A stretch of DNA of 64,000 nt from CAADGU01 sp964581605 (lineage in GTDB: Bacteria; Chloroflexota; Anaerolineae; Promineifilales; Promineifilaceae): assembly GCA_964581605.1 (NCBI GenBank), contig CAZOPF010000002.1:62001-126000 (forward strand), given 5' to 3'. Below are positions 26,738 through 36,210 of this stretch, piece after piece. The notes beneath the pieces were generated by a model. It saw only the letters and a program-made list of their open reading frames with translations, had not been told where the DNA came from and did no database searches. How positions within the stretch are numbered: position 1 is the stretch's first letter; each line of letters opens with the position of its first letter. Made by a program: the position numbers and the translations under genes.

Positions 26738-27766
26738 CTATTTTTCCTCCGTGTAATCGTTAGTCGCCTGAGTGAAAATTTCCACAATCTCATCTGGTGG
26801 CATCTGTTGAAATTCAACGGGGCTATAGGTCATCCTTAAATCGTGAAACCATTTGTTACTTTGGAACAGAGTGTAACCATCAATTGTTAGGAGTTGCCCC
26901 GTTTTTAAGTCAAAAGCATAGATATGTTTATTGCCAACAATTGGTTCAGGCATATAAGCAACATCTTCAAGAGGTTCATCATAAGAATATTCTATAGTAA
27001 CCACGTATTGATCGTTCTCCCAAAAAGCCTGTACTCTCGCCGTTGGCGAAAGATTTTCAAGAGTTTGGGAAAGACCAGTTATGGGCAAAGCTACAATGTT
27101 TGAAGATCTGCGGGTGGTATATTGTCCTGAATGAGCATTCGCTTCTTTTAAGGTCAGGTTCACCCAATCTTCCCCAATCAGAACCGATTTTTGGTAAATC
27201 GTTCCGTCAAATGCTGAAACTAAACTTATTCCTTCAAAGAAAGTGTTATCTCCATTTACATGGTACCAGGATTCAAATATAAACGTGCTTGGCGCTAACG
27301 ATTCCATTGGTATTGTTTCGCCTGTAGTCAGGTGATAATCCTGGCTTTCCTGGCCTTCTGGCAAGAACGATTCCATAGCATACCTTTCATAAATCCAGCC
27401 AGACCCACCAAACAAGTTTTCTTCTTGCTTGCTGGCAAAGGCAGTTACCGTCTTGATGATGGTCTCAAGATCATCGGTTGACCCTGTGTCACCTACAGGA
27501 ATTACTTCTACCTTACTCGGCAGCACTTCTACAGTGTCGGCCAATGATGAATTCTCCATTTGTAACTGACTGATTTGACTTTGTTCTTGCGCAAATTGAG
27601 GGTTATCGCCTTCCTGGATTGCAGGTTGTTGCAAAGCAACCGTTGCACTGGTAACGTCTGGACTGACTTTTGCCTCTGCTCTGGATAACACAATACTCAT
27701 AGTACCCAGGATGGCTAGAAGTGTGATCCCCACGCCAAGAAGGATATATTGAAACTTATTCTGCAC
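26738..27766 (-). CDS. unrecognised membrane-anchored protein
   Basis: About 342 residues with one N-terminal membrane helix (YILLGVGITLLAILGTMSIVL) and a large soluble outer domain rich in acidic residues; no motif I recognise. I prefer GTG 27766 because AAGGAGAG sits five bases before it; ATG 27787 is in frame but would place that ribosome site inside the coding sequence. It is co-directional and almost overlapping with the small secreted protein downstream, so they may form a two-component secreted system (anchor plus effector); that pairing is inference only. Confidence 0.65.
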   Translation of the reverse strand: MQNKFQYILLGVGITLLAILGTMSIVLSRAEAKVSPDVTSATVALQQPAIQEGDNPQFAQEQSQISQLQMENSSLADTVEVLPSKVEVIPVGDTGSTDDLETIIKTVTAFASKQEENLFGGSGWIYERYAMESFLPEGQESQDYHLTTGETIPMESLAPSTFIFESWYHVNGDNTFFEGISLVSAFDGTIYQKSVLIGEDWVNLTLKEANAHSGQYTTRRSSNIVALPITGLSQTLENLSPTARVQAFWENDQYVVTIEYSYDEPLEDVAYMPEPIVGNKHIYAFDLKTGQLLTIDGYTLFQSNKWFHDLRMTYSPVEFQQMPPDEIVEIFTQATNDYTEEK

Positions 27767-28078
27767 AGTGACTCTCCTTTCTTTCAAATGTAGCTAAAGT
27801 AAGTATTTCGGTGGCAAGTATAAGGCGTTCAATTCATACGAGAAGGGTATAAGTTCCTGATTTGCCGGGAAGAAACTCCCAACTTTTAGGGAAATTCTTC
27901 CTGATAGGCTACGCTATAGCTGGCCCGGATCAGTCTAAAGCAATCCAACGTCAGTCCAAACTTTTTTAGCCGATATTGACAGTTTATAGACCACTGGCTA
28001 TATTTTCTCGCCAGTGCGTGATGAAGTTGACGAATGTTTGGTAGCAGGTGTGGCCTGCCCACACCAGGAGGAGTAGCT

Positions 28079-28723
28079 ATGGGGAACCCCTTACGTGTGT
28101 TGGTGGCAGATAACTTTTCCATAACCTTTTGTGCATTGTCTCATCTTTTGGATGTGGAGCAGTACATTGTCTTGCCGGAACAGGCCGCCTCTTGCGCCCA
28201 GGCCAGAGAGTATTGCCGCCAATATGCGCCTGATGTGCTGGTGCTGGCATGGCAACTGGCAAACCCCTATCCTGATGCGGTGATCGGCCGTTTTCGGCAG
28301 GATTTCCCCGCTATGCGTATTGTCTTGATTGATGATGATGATGATGATGATGATAGTCAAGGGCAGCATTTTATGGGATTTGGTATCGCCGGGTTTTTAC
28401 GGCGGCGTGATTCCCCGGAAGTATGGCAGCGCTGTTTTCGTGTGATTGCTGAGGGGGGAACATTTGACAACCGACGTAACTCCTCTGATTTACCTGCCAA
28501 CCATAACGTGCATGATTACCAGACACCGGGGCAACTTTCGGAACGGGATATACAGTTATTACGATTACTGGGGTGTGGTTATGACAATGATGAAGTTGCC
28601 GCTCAACTGAATTTGAGCAGGCATACGGTAAAAAACAGTCTGACAGCCCTTTTCAAGAAATTAGGTGTTGAGAACCGTTCTCAAGCAATAATCTGGGGGA
28701 TGCAAGCAGGGATTTTGGAGTAA
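28079..28723 (+). CDS. LuxR/NarL-type regulator with degenerate receiver and poly-Asp tract
   Basis: The 214-residue protein has a receiver-like N-terminal domain and a C-terminal LuxR helix-turn-helix (LSERDIQLLRLLGCGYDNDEVAAQLNLSRHTVKNSLTALFKKL, about 150-195). The receiver lacks the usual phospho-acceptor: LVLAWQLANP stands where LVLLDxxMP is expected, so it is probably not phosphorylated. Eight GAT codons in a row at 28331-28354 encode eight aspartates in a loop, a microsatellite that could vary in length. AGGAGGAG precedes ATG 28079. It diverges from the two unrecognised genes and may regulate them. Confidence 0.85.
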   Translation: MGNPLRVLVADNFSITFCALSHLLDVEQYIVLPEQAASCAQAREYCRQYAPDVLVLAWQLANPYPDAVIGRFRQDFPAMRIVLIDDDDDDDDSQGQHFMGFGIAGFLRRRDSPEVWQRCFRVIAEGGTFDNRRNSSDLPANHNVHDYQTPGQLSERDIQLLRLLGCGYDNDEVAAQLNLSRHTVKNSLTALFKKLGVENRSQAIIWGMQAGILE

Positions 28724-28740
28724 GCCCACCTCTTTTTGCC

Positions 28741-30393
28741 TTATGGCTCTAAGGATGAAAAATAATCTCGAATGTAACCTTTTAGGCCAAGCGGGATGTA
28801 GTCGTCTTGCAGGGCTTCGTTGGCGGCGTTGCGGTAGTCGCCGAAGACCTGGGTGTAGGGGACGATGCTGGTCTCGTCGCCGAATTCGGTGGGGGTTTCG
28901 TTGAGTAACGCGCCACAATCGGCCGGGTTGGCCGCACATTCGGCCGGTAGCTCCACATCCACTCCCTCAAAGCCGCTCAGATCACGTAGTTCCGGCACGT
29001 AGACGTTTTCTACATGGCCGCCGCCCGGCCCAGGGCCACCCAACTGCCCGCCCTCTTGGCCGCCATTTTGCCCCTGCCCTTGACCCTGACCTTCTCCCTG
29101 GCCCTGTCCATTTCCCTGGCCGGGGCCTGGTTGGGGAGATTGGCCTAAACCTTCATTTGGCCCGGCCAGACCATCATTTTCCGGCAGTAAGTTGTCTGGG
29201 TTGGCCGGCTGGCTGTTTTGGTTTTGCCCGCCGGCCTGGGCCACCGACTGTCGCCCTTCGCCGAGGGCATTGGCGGCCTGGTTGGCCTGGTCGGCGGCGG
29301 CCGCTTCCTGTGCCCGTTGTTGTAGTGTGGCACCCGCTTCGCGTAAGGCTTGCTGCGCGGTGGCAATGTCCCCGTTTTGTAATGCCTGGGCCGCTTCGCC
29401 CAGTTGTTGGGCAAGCTGGTCATCTGTGCCCACAAGGGATTGGGCGGTGGCCATTAAATCTTCGGCCAGCGCCAACTGTTCCTCGCGGCTGAGTGAGGGC
29501 AGTTGGTCGGCCAGTTGGGTGGCGGCCGTACCTGCCGCCGCCAGATTGCCATTTTGCAATGATTCGCCCAATGTCTGGCTGTTGGGATTATTGGCTAACG
29601 GTTCGCCAGCCTCTTGCAACTGCTGGCGCAGTTGTTCCGCACTGCTGTTGGCGGCCAGGTCACGCAGTTCCGCTTCGGCTTCGGAGAGGGTGGCCACGGC
29701 CTCTTCCTGGCTGACCGCCCCTTCGCCCAACCCTTCAATGGCCTGCTCAATTGGTTGCAAGATTTCCTCTTTTTGTTCCTCAGTCAGCAGGGGATTTTCC
29801 CGGATTTCTTCGCTGAGGGCTTCTAGCTGGTTGAGTTGCTCTTCAATGGCTTTGGTGATACCACGCTGGCGGAGGAGTTCGGCTTCTTGCAGGTTGGGCA
29901 GCCACACGGCCGCCACCAACAACCCCACCGCCACCACGATCACTAACCAATCCTGCCGGTTCAACCGGAACGGCAGCAGGGTGCGGGCGTCTACTTGCTG
30001 CACGGCCGTCAATGTATCATTCAATTGCTGTTCGGCGATAATGGGGCTGGTGGTGATAAGGCCGGTGTGGATTTCGACGGCCGTACTCGTCCGCTCTTTC
30101 AACGAAAACTGCCGGTCAGCAAAACGGGCCTGTTCCGGCAGCGAATAACGCCGCCACAGCAGCCAGACGGCCGTTGCCAGCAATCCTCCCCCGGCCAGCC
30201 CCAGAGCCACGTAGGCCACTTCCTGGTTGGTGAGCAACGGCCGTAGCCGGGCCACCGCTGCCACCACCACCGCCGCCAGCAACCCGACCAGCACGCCACG
30301 CGGCAGCCAGATCAACGCATCTCGCAAACGGCGACGGCCGTTCCAGGTATGTAGCTGGTGGAGAAGTTGGTTAAAGGGATGGTCTGCGTTCAT
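28741..30393 (-). CDS. membrane protein with long coiled-coil and Gln/Gly-rich region
   Basis: A 550-residue protein. Two N-terminal membrane helices (GVLVGLLAAVVVAAVA and VALGLAGGGLLATAVWLLW) and a third near DWLVIVVAVGLLVAAVWLP precede a long Ala/Gln/Glu-rich helical region and a low-complexity G/Q stretch near 420-455. A conserved-looking C-terminal part ends with PYTQVFGDYRNAANEALQ. The last segment resembles proteins found beside MoxR/DUF58/BatA operons, but I cannot name the family. It lies between the foreign segment and the ABC permeases, on the same strand as both MoxR and ABC genes, so it is probably part of that system. Confidence 0.72.
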   Translation of the reverse strand: MNADHPFNQLLHQLHTWNGRRRLRDALIWLPRGVLVGLLAAVVVAAVARLRPLLTNQEVAYVALGLAGGGLLATAVWLLWRRYSLPEQARFADRQFSLKERTSTAVEIHTGLITTSPIIAEQQLNDTLTAVQQVDARTLLPFRLNRQDWLVIVVAVGLLVAAVWLPNLQEAELLRQRGITKAIEEQLNQLEALSEEIRENPLLTEEQKEEILQPIEQAIEGLGEGAVSQEEAVATLSEAEAELRDLAANSSAEQLRQQLQEAGEPLANNPNSQTLGESLQNGNLAAAGTAATQLADQLPSLSREEQLALAEDLMATAQSLVGTDDQLAQQLGEAAQALQNGDIATAQQALREAGATLQQRAQEAAAADQANQAANALGEGRQSVAQAGGQNQNSQPANPDNLLPENDGLAGPNEGLGQSPQPGPGQGNGQGQGEGQGQGQGQNGGQEGGQLGGPGPGGGHVENVYVPELRDLSGFEGVDVELPAECAANPADCGALLNETPTEFGDETSIVPYTQVFGDYRNAANEALQDDYIPLGLKGYIRDYFSSLEP

Positions 30394-30394
30394 A

Positions 30395-30452
30395 GGTAAT
30401 TGGGTAACTGGGTAATTGGGTAATTACACAGTTACCCAATTACTCAATTACC
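30395..30452. repeat. inverted repeat with 8-base tandem arms (unit GGTAATTG)
   Basis: Left arm GGTAATTG GGTAACTG GGTAATTG, right arm GTTACCCAATTACTCAATTACC. It fills the gap between the ABC permease end and the start of the 550-residue gene. Confidence 0.85.
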
Positions 30453-30456
30453 TCTT

Positions 30457-31392
30457 TCATCTGTTTGCTATCTTACGCACATTCCGCACACTCAGCCAGT
30501 ATAAAACCCAGGCCAGCAGCAAGTAAAGCAGGATGAAAATGGGCCAGGGGCTGGGCAACCAGTAAGTGAAACCGCCACTGGAACCTTTGAAAGCAAAGAT
30601 AGCATCTTCCTCCAACAAAAATATCTCGCTGGCAATCAGGGTGCCCGGCAGGTTGGTACTGACGGCCAGGATGAGAAGATATTGCAAAGCAATTTCCATC
30701 GCCGTACTAATGGAGGTATAAAGAGCCAGGAAGGGGGCCAGGATCGCCACAAACAAACCGGCTACCATGGGCGTGCCGACGGTCACAAACAGCGCCCCGG
30801 CAAAGGTCATTACGCTCGCACCCAAGGTGGAGCGCATAGCACTGGAACAAAACAGCCCCCACAGCGCAAAAGTGATGGCGGCCGTAAACACAATCAATTG
30901 TGAGATGATCAACTCTTCCAACGTCACACCGCCCAATAAAAAGGCGATGCTTTGCAGCGGAATGGCCGCCAGCACCAGCAAGAAGACATAGCTCAAGGCA
31001 GACAATAATTTGCCAGCGACAAACGCATTTGCCGAAAGTAGCGTGGTGCGCAGCAGGTCATACGTTTGCCGTTCCTTCTCGCCCGTTATCGTACCGGCTG
31101 TAAACGAGGGGCCAACAAAAACAACCAGAAACAGTTGCACCCCTACCACGCAGCCAAAAACCACTTTGCCCACTTCGCGCGGGTCTGGGCCGAAGGGGCC
31201 GCTGGCGGAGGAGGCATAGGCGGCATAAACCAGGGTGATAAAGGCACTCATCACCAACAGATAGATGGTCAGCACCACAAAAGCGCGACGGCCGCGCATC
31301 CGGCTGCGCAGCTCTTTTATCGTTACCGGGTTGTCGCGCAAGTGGTGCAATCGGCCTGTCTTGGGAGGTTTTTCGGTTGCCAGTTCGGTCAT
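30457..31392 (-). CDS. ABC-2 type transporter permease
   Basis: A 311-residue polytopic protein with about six hydrophobic segments after a short N-terminal region carrying NPVTIKELRSRMRGRRAF, typical of ABC-2 permeases of the Chloroflexota MoxR-linked type. It works with the ATPase at 32322 and the second permease at 31431. The substrate is unknown; this arrangement resembles gliding-type or export systems (GldF-like), but no specific assignment is justified. Confidence 0.85.
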   Translation of the reverse strand: MTELATEKPPKTGRLHHLRDNPVTIKELRSRMRGRRAFVVLTIYLLVMSAFITLVYAAYASSASGPFGPDPREVGKVVFGCVVGVQLFLVVFVGPSFTAGTITGEKERQTYDLLRTTLLSANAFVAGKLLSALSYVFLLVLAAIPLQSIAFLLGGVTLEELIISQLIVFTAAITFALWGLFCSSAMRSTLGASVMTFAGALFVTVGTPMVAGLFVAILAPFLALYTSISTAMEIALQYLLILAVSTNLPGTLIASEIFLLEEDAIFAFKGSSGGFTYWLPSPWPIFILLYLLLAWVLYWLSVRNVRKIANR

Positions 31393-31401
31393 GTTTCATG
31401 G

Positions 31402-31428
31402 GTCGAGCGATTTGGAAAATCGCTCGAC
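31402..31428. terminator. hairpin with CGATTT/AAATCG core between permease genes
   Basis: Perfect 12-base stem GTCGAGCGATTT/AAATCGCTCGAC with a GGA loop. It has the same core and loop as the hairpin at 33287, with compensatory changes in the outer stem. Confidence 0.75.
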
Positions 31429-31430
31429 AT

Positions 31431-32240
31431 TTACTCTCCAATCATTTTTCTTGCCTGATAAAAAATACCTATCCATAGCCCCATAATCGCCAGCGTGTAC
31501 ACGGCCGTTGGCCCCACCGCCCCCATTCCCAACACGGCCATCTCACTATCCACCTGGCTGTTCAACAAACCCATCCACACCAGACTGCTGTTAAACAATT
31601 TAAATATGACTACCAGCGCATATGCCCCAGCCACCGCCATAGTCGCCGAGCGCGTCACCGTTGACAAAAACAGCCCCATAAACGCGGCAAACAGGATTTC
31701 CAGCCACGGCCGTATGACCGTCGCCAGGCCCATCAGCCAATCCCAACCAACCAGTTCCCCATCAACCAGGGCCAACGAGCAAAACAGAATCAACCCTTGA
31801 AACAGGCTCAACACAAACAACATCGGCCAGATACGCAGCCGTGACAGTGCGCCAAACAACTTGGCCATCAAAATGGACATCATCGGCTGCGGCGTGACCA
31901 ACAAAATATCCCACGTACCCTTATCCCGCTCCAGGCTAATCATCGGCGCGGTGAGGGCCGGAGCCAGCAGCGAACCAAAGATAGTCAACATCGAAAGGAG
32001 TATCCCTGGCAGGCATAACAAACACCAGATGGCAAACAAATCATCGTTATTGCCAAAAAAGGCCGGGTTACCAAAGCCGGTACAAAATCCCAGGCTGATG
32101 CCACCCAAAACTACAAACGGCGAGAAACGGAGCAGGTTATCATAAAAAGGGTTCGGTTTGCCCCACTGCCCCTTTTCCCGTAAATAAATCGGGTTTTTCG
32201 ATAAATTACGATACCAGCGCCACCAACTGTTCACATTCAA
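31431..32240 (-). CDS. ABC-2 type transporter permease
   Basis: A 269-residue membrane protein with six or so hydrophobic segments. The N-terminal NPIYLREKGQWGKPNPFYDN and the cytoplasmic loop LERDKGTWDILLVTPQPMM are typical of ABC-2 permeases. It is the upstream partner of the permease at 30457 and lies after the ATPase gene in the same operon. Confidence 0.85.
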   Translation of the reverse strand: MNVNSWWRWYRNLSKNPIYLREKGQWGKPNPFYDNLLRFSPFVVLGGISLGFCTGFGNPAFFGNNDDLFAIWCLLCLPGILLSMLTIFGSLLAPALTAPMISLERDKGTWDILLVTPQPMMSILMAKLFGALSRLRIWPMLFVLSLFQGLILFCSLALVDGELVGWDWLMGLATVIRPWLEILFAAFMGLFLSTVTRSATMAVAGAYALVVIFKLFNSSLVWMGLLNSQVDSEMAVLGMGAVGPTAVYTLAIMGLWIGIFYQARKMIGE

Positions 32241-32249
32241 CCCGGTTCC

Positions 32250-32326
32250 GTAATCAGGTAATTGGGTAATTGGGTAATTACGTAATTACCTGATTACCTG
32301 ATTACCTGATTACTCAATTACTCAAT
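32250..32326. repeat. inverted repeat with 8-base tandem arms (units GGTAATTG / CTGATTAC)
   Basis: Arms AGGTAATTGGGTAATTGGG and CCTGATTACCTGATTACTCAATTAC. The ABC ATPase gene ends in it: its TGA stop comes from AATTGAGTAATTG on the - strand. Confidence 0.88.
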
Positions 32327-33275
32327 TCACTATCCCCTGCGTCACCTGCAAAAATACATCTTCCAGATCGCCCGTTTCCTCGTGGAAGGCGACCACGCGA
32401 ATGCCCTGGCTGACCATTTGCGCCAACAGGTTACTCAGGGTTTCGTCGTTGCCGCCAAAGTCGAACTGAATAGTATCGTGCGGCAAGTCAGCCTCGCCGG
32501 GTGGGGTGATGCCGTGTACGGCCGTGTTTTGCAGCAAAAACTCCTGAATCGGCCCCAAATCACCCAACACCTTCACCTGAATCAGCCGATGAGCGCGGAG
32601 CTGCTTTTTCATCTCCTCCATATCGCCGTGTGCAATCAGGCGGCCCGCTTCCAAAATGGCAATCTCCGTGCAAATATCGGCCACTTCGGAGAGGATGTGC
32701 GAGGAGAAAAAGATGGTTTTGCCCATATTCTTCAGTTCACGCAGCAATTCGCGGATTTCAATGCGGGCACGCGGGTCCAGCCCACTGGCTGGTTCATCCA
32801 AAATGAGTACCTGGGGATCATGCGCCAGGGTGCGTGCCAGGCAAAGCCGCTGCTTCATGCCCCGGCTCAGGTTTTCCACAAACGCCTCTTTTTTGTGGTT
32901 CAGGTCTACCAGCGTCAGCAGATCATCAATCATGCCCACACGGGCCGCTTTGGGCACATCATAACAGGCGGCGAAAAAGTCGAGATATTCCCACACCTTC
33001 ATGTCGTCATACACGCCGAAAAAATCGGGCATATAGCCAATGGCGCGGCGCACACCACGCGGGTCATCGGCTACCGAACAACCGGCGACCCATGCTTTGC
33101 CACTGGTGGGCTTGAGCAGGGTAGTCAGGATGCGCATGGTGGTGGTTTTGCCCGCGCCGTTGGGGCCAATGAAACCGAACACGGCGCCTTCTTCAATGTT
33201 CAGGCTCAGGTCATTGAGGGCGGTCAGGCCGCCGTATTTTTTAGTCAGTCCTTGTATTTCGATGATGGTGGTCAT
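32322..33275 (-). CDS. ABC transporter ATP-binding protein
   Basis: A 317-residue ATPase. Walker A GPNGAGKTTT, signature LSRGMKQRL, Walker B VLILDEPASGLD and the switch histidine in FFSSHIL are all intact. It has the C-terminal extension common in ABC-2 drug or envelope exporters. The start at ATG 33275 (MTTIIEIQGLTKKYGG) is preferred; the frame extends to 33323 through the hairpin at 33287. It powers the two permeases downstream. Confidence 0.95.
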   Translation of the reverse strand: MTTIIEIQGLTKKYGGLTALNDLSLNIEEGAVFGFIGPNGAGKTTTMRILTTLLKPTSGKAWVAGCSVADDPRGVRRAIGYMPDFFGVYDDMKVWEYLDFFAACYDVPKAARVGMIDDLLTLVDLNHKKEAFVENLSRGMKQRLCLARTLAHDPQVLILDEPASGLDPRARIEIRELLRELKNMGKTIFFSSHILSEVADICTEIAILEAGRLIAHGDMEEMKKQLRAHRLIQVKVLGDLGPIQEFLLQNTAVHGITPPGEADLPHDTIQFDFGGNDETLSNLLAQMVSQGIRVVAFHEETGDLEDVFLQVTQGIVN

Positions 33276-33286
33276 AGGCACAAATG

Positions 33287-33313
33287 GTAGAACGATTTGG
33301 AAAATCGTTCTAC
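33287..33313. terminator. hairpin with CGATTT/AAATCG core containing a stop codon
   Basis: Perfect 12-base stem GTAGAACGATTT/AAATCGTTCTAC with a GGA loop. The TAG stop of the 803-residue protein is formed by the first bases of the stem on the - strand. Confidence 0.78.
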
Positions 33314-35876
33314 TCCTCTCCATTCACAGTGAGCAAAGGGTACACGGCCGTCAATACCTGATAGTTGGAATTGGTGTCTATTACCTGAATGCGAACGGTG
33401 TTGCCTGGGCCAATGTACGGCGTGGGATTAGCTACGGCCGTGCGCCCACTGGCTACAGATTCCAGCAACTCCCATGTTTCCGTTTCCCATTTCCACAAAC
33501 GCACTTCCGGTAAGGAATTAGTAAAATTATCTTTTTCCAGAAAAACAGCCAGTTCCGTCACTGGCAATTGTTGAAGTTCGAGAGGCGGTGTGTATTCAAA
33601 CCCGGCCCAATTGCCCGTGCCGCTCAGTTCCATATGGTCGGGGGTGGCGTTGCTGATGGTGCTGTCGGGTAATAATTGCCAATTCAGCAGAAAGGTGGGC
33701 AGCCCCAACGCCCCATCGCTGGAGAAACTACTGGTCAGGTCTTGTGTGACGGGTATTTCGATAAAGTGCAGGGTCACGGCCGTTTGTTGCGGCGTCCCCC
33801 GATCCAGACTAATTTCAATAGCGGGCGTTTCCGTCCAGCCAATAAAAACCGCGCTGTTCCGGGGTAGACTGAGGGCAGAACCAGTGCCAAACCCCTCTCC
33901 CTCTAGCGACTGCATCAACTCATAACGGGGATACAGTTTGGCGTCGTTGTAATAATCGTAGCCGAACAGCGTATTGACATGGTTGGTCAATGGCCCGTTA
34001 AATCCCCCACTGTAGGGGCTGATGCTAACAATTTCATAGATGCCGTCTGTCTCGCCTGGTGCCAGATCGCCCAACGGGAATGCTGTGTCATTAAATAACA
34101 GCGCCGCATTCTCCAGAGTCTCTGCACTGTTGTTTTGGATATTGACACGTAGTCGCAAGATAGAGGTTCCCTGCCTGACAAGCGTACCCTGCCCAGAGAG
34201 ATCAATCGCGGGCCGGTCGGTTTGGGCGGTGAAGGTTTCCACATCGCTCACATCTACGCGCACCCCGTCAATAGAATGTTCGTTGCTATAGGTAATGGAT
34301 TCAGCATTGAGGGTGTTGCCCAAACTGCCGAAGATGTTTTCAAACGGCCGTGCCAGCGTGTCTGCCGGGAAAATCACATCATACGTACTACGGCGGGGCG
34401 AATAGAGACCAACCAGACTATAAACCCGTGCCTGCGGGCTGTCTGCCTGGCTGTAAGCCACCGTCATCTGGTTGATGATGGCGTCGTTGCCGCGCAGTTG
34501 GAAGCCGGTGAAGTAGGTGACGGCCGTAAAAGCCACAATCAGCAAAGGCAGCGTCACCCAGGCCAGTTCCATCCGGTTTCGCCGCTTCAATACCAGGTAG
34601 TTGGCCGGGCCAACAATCACAATGTAAACCAATAAAAACAGGGCCAGTTCCCACACCGAGGGCAAATTCAAATCGGGCAGGCTGGTGACGGCGTTCTGGG
34701 CCGCATACCCCTCATACGGGGCAACGCCCCATAATGAAAGCGGCGAGATGCGGTTGGCAACGGCCGTAAACAACACCTCCGCCCCATCCCAATCCAGCAA
34801 CGGCGCAAAACGGGGGTCCAGCGCCAGGAAGTAAACCGCACCCCGGCCGTAAGGCACGGCCGCCAGCACCGGCAGCCCCTCCTCGTGGAACAGCAGTTCC
34901 CCCCGCGCCAGACTGCTGGTGGTGATCACATAGGGGCCGGGGTCGCGGAACGGTGTGCCCACTTCCTGCGCCAGACCGGGCAAATCGTCTACTGTTTCAC
35001 TACCAGAGAGGGTGACGGGCAGCCATTCGGCCAGGGGCACGGCCGTCTTCTGCCAGCTTGCTCCCCCCGTCACCACCAACTGCCCGCCGGTACTCAACCA
35101 TGATTCCAGCGCGGTTAGCTGGGCGGCCGTCAGCTGGGCGGTATCCGTATCATTCAAAACCAGCACATCCAGCGCGTTCCAGGCCACAGCAATATCGGGC
35201 AAATCGGCCAGGGTCAGATAGGCCACGGCCGCATCCGCCCGGCCGCCAGACACATTCTCCAACCAATCAAATTCACCGGCATCGGGTGTAACCACGCCAT
35301 AGAGCAGGTTTTCCGGCCGCACGCGCACCACATGTCGGGTGCGAGCGGTCGCCAGTACCTGGCCGTTGGCATCGGCTAGCTGCACCAGCACCGATGTCGC
35401 CGGGCCGGGTAGTTGAATATACAACGTCACTTGTTTGTCAGATTGGGTGGGCAGGCTGATAGGGGCGCGATAGACAAATTCATCGGCATCGGCCGTNNNN
35501 NNNNNNNNNNNNNNNNNNNNNNNNNNNNNNNNNNNNNNNNNNNNNNNNNNNNNNNNNNNNNNNNNNNNNNNNNNNNNNNNNNNNNNNNNNNNNNNNATTG
35601 GGTGGGCAGGCTGATAGGGGCGCGATAGACAAATTCATCGGCATCGGCCGTAGCCCCCGGATAAACCCGCACCTCCCCTTCAATGGGCGGGCCACTATTG
35701 GCAACATTCACCACCACCGGCAGCCAGTATTCTCCTCTGTACAGGCCATCAAAACCGGCTCTTGCTTCCAGCGTTAATCCGACTGGTTCAGCTTGGGCAT
35801 AAGTGGGCTGTGCCAGCAGGAACAGCAGCAGCATGATAAACCAGGGCAATTTGCGGCATACAAGGCGATTGATCAT
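33310..35876 (-). CDS. large exported/membrane protein with glutamine-amidotransferase-like domain (interrupted by a scaffold gap)
   Basis: The frame is broken by N bases at 35497-35596, but both sides of the gap carry the same 55 bases. Removing one copy plus the Ns (155 bases) rejoins the frame exactly, giving about 803 residues. The protein starts at ATG 35876 with a signal peptide (PWFIMLLLFLLAQPTYAQA). An N-terminal beta domain follows, then a class-I amidotransferase-like fold (LDVLVLNDTD, TGGQLVVTGG), two membrane helices (LALFLLVYIVIVGPANYLVL and LPLLIVAFTAVTYF), and a beta-rich C-terminal region. It precedes the ABC ATPase and probably belongs to the exporter. Its stop codon lies in the hairpin at 33287. 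Confidence 0.75.
35442..35651. other. scaffold gap of 100 N flanked by an identical 55-base duplication (assembly artefact)
   Basis: Bases 35442-35496 and 35597-35651 are identical, and the Ns between number exactly 100, a conventional placeholder. The two contig ends overlap and were not merged. Collapsing the duplicate restores one open frame, which supports an artefact over a real duplication. Confidence 0.93.
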
Positions 35877-35913
35877 GGCTGGTATACGCGCCGATAGGCG
35901 GTTTTGTTCTATG

Positions 35914-36198
35914 TTAAAGTAGCTCAATTTCATAATCACGGATAGGCACATCGGGGCGCGTCTGTTCAATCCAGGCAACGGCTTTTTCCAACAACCCATG
36001 TAAGTAGGCAGCATCTGTGCCCACGGTAGCGAGTCCAATCACGGCCGTTTGCCAGACATCCTGCGCCTCCACCTCGGCTACGGCCACATTAAAATGGTGT
36101 GGCAGTCGCGCCAGGATAGATTTGACGATCTGGCGCTTTTCCTTGAGGGATAAAACACCGTCCAACTCCAATTTGATGACACAGGTGGCAACTAACAT
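35914..36198 (-). CDS. DUF503 (YlxP-like) family protein
   Basis: A 94-residue protein, MLVATCVIKLELDGVLSLKEKR onward, with the DUF503 pattern SLKEKRQIVKSIL, NVAVAEVE and DVWQTAVIGLATVG. Family length is about 95. Such proteins are often near rbfA/infB and are of unknown function, possibly RNA-related. Here it is the last gene after the microcompartment run on the same strand. The open frame reaches back to 36282, but that part is repeat sequence. Confidence 0.88.
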   Translation of the reverse strand: MLVATCVIKLELDGVLSLKEKRQIVKSILARLPHHFNVAVAEVEAQDVWQTAVIGLATVGTDAAYLHGLLEKAVAWIEQTRPDVPIRDYEIELL

Positions 36199-36210
36199 GG
36201 GGGAATTATA

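Noticed and set aside
29157..30415. Cys/Ser/Arg-rich + strand open frames opposite the coiled-coil membrane gene
   Set aside because: Composition is that of antisense reading of an Ala/Gln/Glu-rich gene; no support for coding.
35497..35596. Real unsequenced gap or insertion in the 803-residue gene
   Set aside because: Identical 55-base flanks and in-frame rejoining show overlapping contig ends.
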